The notes: generated by a model from the sequence alone, not told the origin. A stretch of DNA of 8,371 nucleotides from a bacterium (GCA_030698465.1 JAUYJZ010000048.1:1-8371), one strand, 5' to 3'. Positions 1-6,256 are shown, numbered from the stretch's first letter. Translations and numbers: made by a program.

Positions 1-894
1 CTGGACGTGTTCATTAAGGTACCATTGGGGCTTTTTCAGGCTTTCTTTCGTATCTTTATTTTGGGCCCTGACATTATCTTTTCCAAAGGTGGGTACGGAT
101 CAGTTCCTTCTGCGGTCGCAGGGTGGATATTGCGAGTCCCCATCATCTTGCACGAGTCAGACGTTGTGCCAGGACTTGCCAACAGAATCGTAGCAAGGTT
201 TGCTTCAGAACTATTCGTTTCTTTTCCCGACACTCAATACTTCCCAAAAGACAGAGTTACCCAAGTTGGGAACCCCATCAGAGGAGAAATGCTCACGGGG
301 TCTAAAGAGGAAGCAAAACGCCTGTTTAATCTTCAGGGCAAAAAACCCGTGGTTCTCTTGCTCGGGGGTTCTCAAGGCGCACAAAGAGTAAACGACATGC
401 TCTTAACTATTTTAGACGAGGCTTTGAAAACCTATGAAATAATTCATCAGACAGGGGAAAAGAACTTTGCAGAGATTGCAGCAGAAGCAGAAACGGTAAT
501 GGCAAAAGAGAGAAGGGGATTGTATCATCCTGTTGCTTTCTTAAAAGAAACAGAGCTTCGCCATGCGTATGCTGCAACTGACTTGATTGTTTCAAGAGCT
601 GGGTCAGGTTCGGTATTTGAGATTGCTGCCTTAGGAAAACCCTCTATATTGATCCCTTTATCAGAAGCTGCCCAAAACCATCAAATAGAGAACGCCTATA
701 CCTACCAGAAAACAGGAGCCTGCATTGTGTTGGAAGAAAACAATCTCACCCCACACTTCTTTTTAGAACGAGTGCATTCTCTCTTTGCTGACAAAGGAAA
801 ACTCCAAAAGATGTCTCAAGCAGCATTAAACTTTGCCAAACCAGAAGCCGGCAAGGTAATAGCAAAATACATAATTGAATCCTTGTCTTCATAA
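1..894 (+). CDS. murG: MurG glycosyltransferase (5'-truncated by window edge)
   Basis: This is undecaprenyl-PP-MurNAc-pentapeptide N-acetylglucosamine transferase, which adds GlcNAc to lipid I to make lipid II on the cytoplasmic face of the membrane. The reading frame is open from the first base, so the true start lies upstream. About 297 residues remain of a family usually near 350-360 residues, so roughly 60 residues, including the N-terminal G-rich loop, are missing. Counting from the first codon seen, landmarks are SKGGYGS at 28-34, HESDVVPGLANR at 51-62 (the counterpart of the usual HEQN-x2-PG-x2-N), the second-domain loop LGGSQGAQ at 121-128, and the UDP-GlcNAc site RAGSGSVFE at 199-207 followed by HQIENA at 227-232. 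The usual RAGA is RAGS here. The gene implies a peptidoglycan wall. It ends at TAA 892-894 and is followed by a repeat-rich spacer. Confidence 0.95.
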   Translation: MDVFIKVPLGLFQAFFRIFILGPDIIFSKGGYGSVPSAVAGWILRVPIILHESDVVPGLANRIVARFASELFVSFPDTQYFPKDRVTQVGNPIRGEMLTGSKEEAKRLFNLQGKKPVVLLLGGSQGAQRVNDMLLTILDEALKTYEIIHQTGEKNFAEIAAEAETVMAKERRGLYHPVAFLKETELRHAYAATDLIVSRAGSGSVFEIAALGKPSILIPLSEAAQNHQIENAYTYQKTGACIVLEENNLTPHFFLERVHSLFADKGKLQKMSQAALNFAKPEAGKVIAKYIIESLSS

Positions 895-933
895 TTAGGT
901 TATTATTCACAACCGCCTAAAATAAAACCATAC

Positions 934-965
934 AATACTCCAATACTAGCTAGTATTGGAGTATT
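934..965. repeat. Perfect 32-bp palindrome downstream of murG
   Basis: AATACTCCAATACTAG at 934-949 is followed directly by its exact reverse complement at 950-965. As RNA it would form a 14-bp stem with a CTAG loop, 40 nt after the murG stop codon. It is flanked by A-rich sequence on the left and TTTGCATATTT on the right, so it could act as an intrinsic terminator in either direction, although there is no uninterrupted T tract. A binding site for a dimeric protein is the alternative. The palindrome is seen directly; its role is inferred. Confidence 0.75.
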
Positions 966-980
966 TGCATATTTAGAGAA

Positions 981-1022
981 GTACAATAATAAAACAATTG
1001 TTATACTTTTGTACTATTGTAC
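981..1022. repeat. Nested inverted repeat with GTAC-rich arms
   Basis: GTACAATA (981-988) and TATTGTAC (1015-1022) are exact 8-bp inverted arms 26 nt apart. They enclose the 10-bp palindrome AACAATTGTT (993-1002), and the right arm is itself part of the near-palindrome GTACTATTGTAC. The nested symmetry suggests an operator or structured RNA. It lies just after the 934-965 palindrome in the A/T-rich spacer between murG and gltX. No function can be assigned. Confidence 0.45.
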
Positions 1023-1087
1023 ATAATACCTTAATAGAATTAAGAGTTCTTTGATTTAATTTAAGAAATATGCGGTTTTTTTATTTC

Positions 1088-1153
1088 AATTGCGAAAAAA
1101 CACTCTCGGGGGCCAAAGCCAACTGCTTGGCTTTGGCGGGCATTTTAGCAATT
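1088..1153 (+). other. Candidate structured RNA or leader element upstream of gltX
   Basis: An 11-bp perfect stem with a CTGC tetraloop, GCCAAAGCCAA (1112-1122) pairing with TTGGCTTTGGC (1127-1137), is enclosed by a second pairing, AATTGC (1088-1093) with GCAATT (1148-1153). It ends 46 nt before the chosen gltX start and lacks a T tract, so it is not a standard terminator. No T-box specifier or AGGGTGGTACCGCG-like antiterminator is seen. It may be the 3' end of an upstream transcript or a small structured RNA. Confidence 0.35.
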
Positions 1154-1163
1154 CATCCCTGGA

Positions 1164-1192
1164 TTGCGTAAAAAAATGCCCAGGGCTACAAT
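1164..1192 (+). promoter_or_regulatory. Predicted gltX promoter (leaderless type)
   Basis: The -35-like TTGCGT (1164-1169), a 17-bp spacer and the -10 TACAAT (1187-1192) are followed by 7 nt and the ATG at 1200, so transcription would begin at or next to the start codon. An inverted repeat, CCCTGG (1157-1162) and CCAGGG (1180-1185), brackets the -35 and the spacer and could be an operator. The -10 is a good match and the -35 only fair. Confidence 0.5.
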
Positions 1193-1199
1193 AAAAGAT

Positions 1200-2741
1200 A
1201 TGAGAGTGAGAACAAGATTTGCTCCATCTCCTACAGGACCCCTCCATATGGGAAATGCTAGAACAGCCCTGTTTTCCTATCTCTTTGCCAAAAAGGAAAG
1301 AGGGGACTTTGTGGTTCGGGTGGAAGACACAGATAAAGAGCGCTCAAGCCCAGAATGGGAGAAAGATGTGTTGGAAAACCTGGAATTGCTTGGATTGAAT
1401 TGGGATGAAGGACCAAGCACTACAGAGGACCGAGGAAGCTTTGGCCCCTACCGGCAATCTCAAAGAACTGAAATCTACAAAGAATATCTTGAAAAACTTC
1501 TGGCAGAAAAGAAAGCCTATTGGTGCTTTTGTTTAGAAGACGAACTGGAAGCCCAGCGCCAAGACCAAACAAGCAGGGGAGAGACACCAAGGTATTCTGG
1601 AAGATGCAGAACCCTTTCCGCAGCAGAACAAGAACAAAACAAAAAAGCTGGGAAGTCCGCCATCATTCGCTTTATCATAGAACCAAAGAAAGTTGTTTTC
1701 AAAGACCTTATCCGAGGAGAGATTTCCTTTGATACCTCATTATCCGGAGACATCGTCATTGCAAAAGATATGGAGACTCCACTGTATAACTTTACCGTGG
1801 TGGTGGATGACGAATTAATGCGTATCACCCATGTTATCCGGGGAGAAGACCATATTTCCAATACTCCAAAGCAACTCCTCATGAAAGAGGCACTGGGATT
1901 CAAGCAAGAAATCAAATACGCACATCTGCCCCTTATCTTGGGGGAAGACAAAACCAAGCTTTCAAAGCGCCACGGAGATAACTCAGTTACCAGATTCAAG
2001 AAAGAAGGATATCTGCCAGAAGCCATAGTGAACTTTCTTGCTTTGCTCGGATGGAATCCCGGCGACAGCAGGGAAATCTTTTCTTTGCAGGGACTTGTGA
2101 AGGAGTTCTCTTTGGACAGAGTACAAAAAGGGAATGCAATATTTAATATCCAGCGTCTAGATTGGATTAATGGTTTCTACCTCAGACAAAAGGACAAAAA
2201 AGTCTTAGCCAGGCTGACAATTCCTTTTCTTGTAGAAGCTGGGCTGCTAGAGGCAAACGGAAACGGAGAACAAAAGAAATTCTCTTTAAAGATACAAAAA
2301 TCCTACCCCTATACTGTAAAGGAAACAGGGGAGGGGATTAGCCTTGAATTTCTAGGAAGCGTCGTTACCTTGTATCAAGAACGCCTAAAAAAACTCTCTG
2401 AGTTAGCTGAGTTAGCCGACTTCTTTTTCAAAAAAGAGTTGAGTTATGAAAAAGAGCTTTTGTCCTGGAAAGGCATGACCGAACAAGAAGTTAAGGAATC
2501 TTTGGGTACAACAAAAGAGTTACTCTCTGAGTTAAAAGAAGGAGATTGGACCAAAGAAAATCTAGAAGAAATGTTAATGGAAAAAGCTGAAGCAATAGGG
2601 GACAGAGGAAAACTGCTATGGCCCCTAAGAGTCGCTTTAACCGGAAAGAAAGCATCTGCAGGACCTTTTGAGGTAGCTGCAGTCCTTGGAAAGGAAAAAA
2701 CGCTCTCTCGAATAGAGGAAGCGATCTTAAAACTCCAATGA
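1200..2741 (+). CDS. gltX: Glutamyl-tRNA synthetase
   Basis: This class I aminoacyl-tRNA synthetase charges tRNA with glutamate in the cytoplasm. With the start at 1200 it has 513 residues and begins MRVRTRFAPSPTGPLHMGN, with the HIGH signature as HMGN at 16-19 and the KMSKS loop as KLSKR at 253-257. A zinc site of the E. coli GluRS type (C-x-C, then Y-x3-C) is present at C109, C111, Y132 and C136. The C-terminal half is the helical anticodon-binding region. The frame is open back to a TTG at 1164 and an ATG at 1176, but conserved sequence starts only at the 1200 ATG, and a promoter-like -10 occupies the intervening stretch. There is no Shine-Dalgarno site. It is the first gene of the operon and overlaps the next gene by ATGA. 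Whether it also charges tRNA-Gln, as in many bacteria using GatCAB, cannot be read from the sequence. Confidence 0.97.
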   Translation: MRVRTRFAPSPTGPLHMGNARTALFSYLFAKKERGDFVVRVEDTDKERSSPEWEKDVLENLELLGLNWDEGPSTTEDRGSFGPYRQSQRTEIYKEYLEKLLAEKKAYWCFCLEDELEAQRQDQTSRGETPRYSGRCRTLSAAEQEQNKKAGKSAIIRFIIEPKKVVFKDLIRGEISFDTSLSGDIVIAKDMETPLYNFTVVVDDELMRITHVIRGEDHISNTPKQLLMKEALGFKQEIKYAHLPLILGEDKTKLSKRHGDNSVTRFKKEGYLPEAIVNFLALLGWNPGDSREIFSLQGLVKEFSLDRVQKGNAIFNIQRLDWINGFYLRQKDKKVLARLTIPFLVEAGLLEANGNGEQKKFSLKIQKSYPYTVKETGEGISLEFLGSVVTLYQERLKKLSELAELADFFFKKELSYEKELLSWKGMTEQEVKESLGTTKELLSELKEGDWTKENLEEMLMEKAEAIGDRGKLLWPLRVALTGKKASAGPFEVAAVLGKEKTLSRIEEAILKLQ

Positions 2742-3568
2742 AGGTTACCAAGGCATCGGGAGAACAAGAGATATACAACAGACAGAAACTCTGTAATTCT
2801 TTGAAAGCGGCTGGGGCTCCAAAGGATTTGGTAGACCGAGTATGCCGCATGGTAGAAAAGGAGATTACCCCCGGCATGACAACTCAAGAAATCTCGGAGC
2901 GCACCAGAGCCTATCTTTTAAAAGAAAGTCCTATGCATGCGGCCCGCTATTCATTAAGGCGCGGCATCATGGAACTAGGACCTTCAGGATTCTTATTTGA
3001 GCAGTATGTGGCAGCCCTCTTGAAAGAATACGGGTACAGCACCAAGACCAACCAGATAATGAAAGGGGAGTCAGGAGTATTTCATGAGATAGACGTATTC
3101 GCTTCCACAAAAGACACTCATTATATTATTGAAGCAAAATATCATAACAGCAGAGGAATTAAGTCAGATGTTACCGTTGTCATGTATCTGTATGCAAGAC
3201 TTCTCGACATTGAAGAATACAAAAGAGAAAAGGAGAAAGAAAAACACACAGCTTGGCTTTTTACAAACACCAAATTCACGAGAAGCGCTATTCAATATGG
3301 CGCATACAAAAACATTAGAATGACTGGGTGGAAATATCCAAAGAAAGAAAGCTTGGAAAAACTCATTGAAGGAAAATCTCTGTATCCAGTAACCGTTCTT
3401 CCTTCGGTCAATCGGTATGCCACAGAACGCTTTGCGGAGCGAAAGCTGTATTTTGCAAAAGACCTTGTCTCTCTCAATCCCCAGCAATTCAAAAAACTGT
3501 TTGGCATTAACCAGAAAATAGCTCAGAATATACGAAAGGAAGCTATCTTGTTATGCGGACAAAACTAA
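2738..3568 (+). CDS. ATP-cone domain fused to Mrr-like restriction endonuclease domain
   Basis: This is a 276-aa two-domain protein. Residues 1-80 fit the ATP-cone nucleotide-sensing fold known from NrdR and class I/III ribonucleotide reductases: VTKASGEQEIYNRQKL, then a helical part ending near LRRGIMEL. Residues about 84-200 look like an Mrr-type PD-(D/E)xK nuclease, with a helix Glu at E88 (GFLFEQYVAALL), D119 (EIDVFA) and E132-x-K134 (YIIEAKYH), so the catalytic residues appear intact. The C-terminal LNPQQFKKLFGINQKIAQNI (247-266) resembles a short helix-hairpin-helix-like segment. A nuclease switched by ATP or dATP is the natural inference. The start overlaps the gltX stop as ATGA, so translation is coupled. 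No methyltransferase or specificity gene lies nearby, so it is not an ordinary restriction system. Domain calls are firm; biological role is unknown. Confidence 0.85.
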   Translation: MKVTKASGEQEIYNRQKLCNSLKAAGAPKDLVDRVCRMVEKEITPGMTTQEISERTRAYLLKESPMHAARYSLRRGIMELGPSGFLFEQYVAALLKEYGYSTKTNQIMKGESGVFHEIDVFASTKDTHYIIEAKYHNSRGIKSDVTVVMYLYARLLDIEEYKREKEKEKHTAWLFTNTKFTRSAIQYGAYKNIRMTGWKYPKKESLEKLIEGKSLYPVTVLPSVNRYATERFAERKLYFAKDLVSLNPQQFKKLFGINQKIAQNIRKEAILLCGQN

Positions 3569-3999
3569 TTAGTTCCATTATTCTGCTGGGCATTATATTT
3601 AACATGCCTTCTCTTGTTGCGGCCCAGGAAGAAATAACTCCCATTCAAGCCCCAGAAACTGTGAAGGAAGCTCAACAGTTCGGAATTCAGATATTGCAAG
3701 GCATCCCAGGAGCGGTAAAAGAGGTGTGGAACAACCAGGCAGTACCTCTTTGGAGCAAGATGTGGAACTGGTTCCTTACTATCTGGAACCAATACATCTT
3801 TTCCTGGATCCAAGATTGGTGGGATAGGATTGCCTCTCTGTTTGGGCAAGAAATTGAAAAGAGGCAGCCTCTTTTAGAGCAAGAGTTCCAAAAGGAAAAA
3901 GAGGAATTAAAGCAAGAATTGCAAGAAAAGATTCCAGAGCCAGGAAAAACCCTATGGGAACACATCAAAGGATTCCTGCCAAGCAATGAAACAGAGTAG
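3553..3999 (+). CDS. Secreted Trp-rich small protein with C-terminal coiled coil
   Basis: This hypothetical protein has 148 residues. Residues 1-24 form a signal peptide (MRTK, then a hydrophobic core, then VAA before QEE), so it is probably exported. The mature part is unusual: eight tryptophans lie between W59 and W90, including a WW pair at 89-90, in an amphipathic stretch that could lie on a membrane or embed in it. It is followed by a charged E/K/Q-rich coiled-coil segment at about 98-127 and a last Trp at 135. It overlaps the nuclease gene by 16 nt and the tag gene by 14 nt, so it is part of the same operon. A weak GAAAGGAAG lies about 12 nt before the ATG. I recognise no catalytic motif. 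Its place between two DNA-acting genes does not explain its function. Confidence 0.8.
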   Translation: MRTKLISSIILLGIIFNMPSLVAAQEEITPIQAPETVKEAQQFGIQILQGIPGAVKEVWNNQAVPLWSKMWNWFLTIWNQYIFSWIQDWWDRIASLFGQEIEKRQPLLEQEFQKEKEELKQELQEKIPEPGKTLWEHIKGFLPSNETE

Positions 4000-4573
4000 G
4001 TGCCCCTGGCCGGGGCAAGACCCCCAGATGATAGAGTACCATGATAAAGAGTGGGGGAGACCCTGTTTTGACGACAAGAAACTCTATGAATTCTTTTTGC
4101 TGGATACATTCCAGGCAGGTTTGAGTTGGACAATCATTTTGTCAAAGAGAAATAATTTCAAGAATGCGTTTTCCAATTTCAACACTGCAAAAATCGCAAG
4201 GTATGGCAGGGGAGAGCAAAACCGGTTACTGGGTGATTCCGGGATTATACGAAACAAGAGAAAAATAGAAGCTGCCATATCCAACGCTCAAAAGGTGCTT
4301 GTCATACAGAAAGAATATGGTTCCTTTGCCAAGTACCTGTGGGGCTTCACAAAAGGGAAGACCTTAGATCACAGGCCAAAGAGACTAAAAGACATCCCCA
4401 CAACCTCAAAAGAGGCAGAAGCCATGAGTAAGGATATGAGGGGCAGGGGGTTTAGGTTCGTGGGGCCAACTACCCTCTACGCCTTCATGCAGGGCATCGG
4501 TATGGTCAATGACCACCTTGTATCCTGCTTTGCTTATAAAGAGGCTAGAAAGGCCGTTTCTGGGCGTTTTTAG
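3986..4573 (+). CDS. tag: DNA-3-methyladenine glycosylase I
   Basis: This 195-aa enzyme excises 3-methyladenine from alkylated DNA as the first step of base excision repair. It aligns along its whole length with E. coli Tag, with CPWPGQDPQMIEYHDKEWG at 6-24, QAGLSW at 43-48, GIIRNKRKI at 86-94, RGFRFVGPTTLYAFMQ at 154-169 and VNDHLVSCF at 174-182. The zinc-binding set of E. coli Tag (C4, H17, H175, C179) is conserved as C6, H19, H177 and C181, and the base-pocket Tyr and Trp as Y18 and W48. The residue at the position of E. coli E38 is Asp (D40), a conservative change. It is the last gene of the gltX operon, starts 14 nt inside the preceding gene without a Shine-Dalgarno site, and ends at TAG. 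A long hairpin follows 17 nt after the stop. Confidence 0.95.
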   Translation: MKQSRCPWPGQDPQMIEYHDKEWGRPCFDDKKLYEFFLLDTFQAGLSWTIILSKRNNFKNAFSNFNTAKIARYGRGEQNRLLGDSGIIRNKRKIEAAISNAQKVLVIQKEYGSFAKYLWGFTKGKTLDHRPKRLKDIPTTSKEAEAMSKDMRGRGFRFVGPTTLYAFMQGIGMVNDHLVSCFAYKEARKAVSGRF

Positions 4574-4590
4574 ACCTGTTCAAGGCCTTG

Positions 4591-4620
4591 ACCCTTCACC
4601 TTTAGTTAAAGGTGAAGGGT
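4591..4620 (+). terminator. 14-bp perfect hairpin after tag
   Basis: ACCCTTCACCTTTA (4591-4604), a GT loop and TAAAGGTGAAGGGT (4607-4620) form a perfect stem that can be extended by two G-U pairs and one U-A pair. It lies 17 nt after the tag stop and just after a 12-bp palindrome TCAAGGCCTTGA (4580-4591). There is no T tract (TGACACCCCC follows), so it is either an atypical terminator or a stabilising 3'-end structure. Its position at the operon end supports such a role. Confidence 0.55.
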
Positions 4621-4658
4621 TGACACCCCCTTAGAGGGGAGATATGGTTAGAGGAGAG

Positions 4659-4692
4659 TATACTTCGCATAATGTACCTTTAGCGATGTATA
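4659..4692. other. dif/lox-like recombination site candidate upstream of the recombinase gene
   Basis: The 34 bp form an imperfect inverted repeat: 13 of 17 position pairs are complementary about the centre, and the outer arms TATACTTCGC (4659-4668) and GCGATGTATA (4683-4692) pair at 9 of 10 positions. A 28-bp core at 4662-4689 fits the 11-6-11 layout of Xer sites. It contains CGCATAATGTA (4666-4676), which from memory is identical to 11 contiguous bases of E. coli dif; the opening ACTTC resembles Firmicutes dif, and the left half also resembles the left half of loxP. The right arm is a poor match to the E. coli XerD arm. The site ends 22 bp before the recombinase ATG. Confidence 0.45.
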
Positions 4693-4707
4693 AGATACCA
4701 GTATTAC
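4679..4707 (+). promoter_or_regulatory. Predicted promoter of the recombinase gene
   Basis: The weak -35-like TTTAGC (4679-4684), a 17-bp spacer and the -10 TATTAC (4702-4707) lie 7 nt before the ATG at 4715, the same spacing as at gltX, and there is no Shine-Dalgarno site. Other -10-like hexamers, CATAAT (4668-4673) and TATAAG (4689-4694), sit inside or at the edge of the dif-like repeat. In every case recombinase binding to the repeat would cover promoter elements, which suggests autoregulation. Confidence 0.4.
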
Positions 4708-4714
4708 ACTTCTT

Positions 4715-5668
4715 ATGGAAAAGAGTCCTAAAACCATTATCGAACATATGAAGGATTATCTTGAATACTCTGATGTGGAGAAAGGTTTGGGATATAAAAG
4801 TCAAGAAACATACGCCAGATTCCTAAAAAAGTTTTCTGACTGGCTTTCCTCTCAAAACCTCCAAACGTTAAAAGCTCATGAGCTCACAGATAAGCATATC
4901 TGGGACTACCGCCTTTTCCTGTCTCAAACTCTCCGCAAAACAACCAAAGAACCCCTTAAGCGCTCTACTCAGAACTATTACCTCATAGCCCTAAGAGGTC
5001 TCCTGACGTTCTTTACGGACCGGGATGTTCTTTCTCTCCCCGCAGATAAGATAAAACTTATCAAAGAAAAGGAGGAACGGGCAGTAAAGTTTCTTTCACT
5101 CGATCAACTCAAAAAACTCCTATCTGTCCCAAATACCACAACGCCAACTGGCCTTCGTGACAAAGCTATTCTGGAAACCTTTTTTTCTACGGGGCTGCGA
5201 GTTGCAGAACTGGTCAGCTTAGACAAAGAACAGATTAAACTAGGTCCTGAAACTCAGGACCTGGAGATTGTTATTATTGGAAAAGGTAACAGGCCTCGTC
5301 CCGTGTATATTTCCAAACGCGCCCTTCACTGGCTCCAGGAATATCTGAGAGCAAGAAAGGATAAGGAAAAAGCGTTGTTTATAAACTATAAGGGGCCAAA
5401 AGATGCTGACAGACGGCTTACTGCACGTTCCGTGGAGACTATCGTCAAAAAATATGCGCTGCAAGCTGGAATACCCAGTTTTACAAGCCCTCACACCCTA
5501 CGCCACTCCTTTGCAACCGATCTCCTTTCCCAAGGTGTAGATCTTCGTCTTGTACAGGAATTTTTGGGGCATAAAAACATTGCCACGACCCAGATTTATA
5601 CCCATATCACCTCAAAACAGCTGCGGGAGCTTCATCATAAGCATCATAGTTTAGGAGAAAACGAATGA
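4715..5668 (+). CDS. Tyrosine recombinase, Xer family
   Basis: This 317-aa site-specific recombinase cuts and rejoins DNA through a 3'-phosphotyrosine intermediate. The N-terminal core-binding SAM-like domain spans about 7-105. The catalytic domain spans about 125-305 and has all six expected residues: R162 (STGLRVAEL), K190 (IIGKGNRPR), H260 and R263 (HTLRHSFATDLL), H286 (FLGHKNIATTQIYTH) and the nucleophile Y295. Length and motifs fit chromosomal Xer proteins (XerC/XerD/XerA/XerH-like), and I cannot tell which from this window. No other recombinase is visible, so it may serve alone in resolving chromosome dimers, or be the integrase of a small element. A dif-like inverted repeat lies just upstream, and the gene overlaps the LAGLIDADG gene as ATGA. 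No Shine-Dalgarno site precedes the ATG. Confidence 0.92.
   Translation: MEKSPKTIIEHMKDYLEYSDVEKGLGYKSQETYARFLKKFSDWLSSQNLQTLKAHELTDKHIWDYRLFLSQTLRKTTKEPLKRSTQNYYLIALRGLLTFFTDRDVLSLPADKIKLIKEKEERAVKFLSLDQLKKLLSVPNTTTPTGLRDKAILETFFSTGLRVAELVSLDKEQIKLGPETQDLEIVIIGKGNRPRPVYISKRALHWLQEYLRARKDKEKALFINYKGPKDADRRLTARSVETIVKKYALQAGIPSFTSPHTLRHSFATDLLSQGVDLRLVQEFLGHKNIATTQIYTHITSKQLRELHHKHHSLGENE
5653..5657 (+). promoter_or_regulatory. Shine-Dalgarno site of the LAGLIDADG gene
   Basis: AGGAG lies 7 nt before the ATG at 5665, inside the last codons of the recombinase gene. It fixes the start and shows that this organism does use Shine-Dalgarno initiation for internal operon genes, unlike the first genes of transcripts here. 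Confidence 0.75.
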
Positions 5669-6201
5669 CCACTCCCCTATCTCCAGAGTTTGTTGCCGGG
5701 CTCACTGCGGGTGAAGGATGTTTTGACTTGCAGTTTCGGCGCGATATCCGCAAGGAGCGAAAGAACAACTCTGTCTACTACAGTTGGAAGGTTCAGTTTG
5801 TGATAAATCTGAAGAATAAAGATTTAGAGCTTATCAAAAAACTTCCGGATGTTTTCAAATGCGGAACTGTTCATACTCCTACTGGCTACGCGAGATTTTC
5901 TATACAAGATATCTATAACCTATATCACATTGTATTGCCGTTCTTTCGGAAACATCCGCCATACGGCAACAAGCAGAAGGACTTCGAATTATGGGCAGAA
6001 GCAGTAGCGATTCTTTACCAAAACAAAACTCAAAAAACTCACAAAGGCACACGCAGCTTTGCACGAAAGGTGTGGAGAAAAAAATCATTCTTGCAACTCC
6101 TTAAACTACATAAATTGATGCAGCCTTATAAATCTCTGCGACCTCAGGGTTATAAATGGGTTAAAGAGGCAGAGAGGTTCGGAGAGGCCCTAGAAGATTG
6201 A
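5665..6201 (+). CDS. Single-motif LAGLIDADG homing endonuclease
   Basis: This 178-aa protein has one LAGLIDADG motif near the N-terminus, FVAGLTAGEGCFDL (9-22), with the metal-binding acidic residue at E17. The core follows with alternating strands (YYSWKVQFVINLKNKDLELI, about 38-57, then CGTVHTPTGYARFSI), and the C-terminal part is Lys/Arg-rich. A single motif and this length fit homodimeric enzymes of the I-CreI size class, which make a double-strand cut at a long, nearly palindromic site. The start is set by AGGAG and the ATGA overlap with the recombinase stop, so the two are translated from one mRNA. It is not inside a recognisable intron or intein. A free-standing homing endonuclease is one reading; a recruited partner of the recombinase is another. 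The reading frame is intact. Confidence 0.85.
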   Translation: MTTPLSPEFVAGLTAGEGCFDLQFRRDIRKERKNNSVYYSWKVQFVINLKNKDLELIKKLPDVFKCGTVHTPTGYARFSIQDIYNLYHIVLPFFRKHPPYGNKQKDFELWAEAVAILYQNKTQKTHKGTRSFARKVWRKKSFLQLLKLHKLMQPYKSLRPQGYKWVKEAERFGEALED

Positions 6202-6256
6202 TCCACCGCCAGTTCCACAGCGGAAAGAACCTAAAATAAGGATGGGGTGTACTAAC

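Noticed and set aside
1070..1171. A 33-codon open frame (starting MRFFYFNCEK) before gltX that could be a leader peptide.
   Set aside because: No Shine-Dalgarno site, no run of Glu codons as expected for gltX attenuation, and most of it is explained by the inverted-repeat structure.
1164..1199. Upstream gltX starts at TTG 1164 or ATG 1176.
   Set aside because: The added residues match nothing in the family, whereas MRVRTRFAPSPTG at 1200 is the normal N-terminus and a -10 element fills 1187-1192.
1517..2026. A 169-codon - strand open frame inside gltX.
   Set aside because: It lies wholly within a well-conserved gene on the other strand, has no start signals, and its translation has no protein-like features; it is a shadow frame.
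2444..2887. Two long - strand open frames across the gltX/nuclease junction.
   Set aside because: Shadow frames of two confident + strand genes, rich in Ser/Phe/Leu as expected for antisense translation.
3687..4133. A 148-codon - strand open frame opposite the Trp-rich gene and tag.
   Set aside because: Overlaps two supported genes on the + strand and encodes no recognisable domain.
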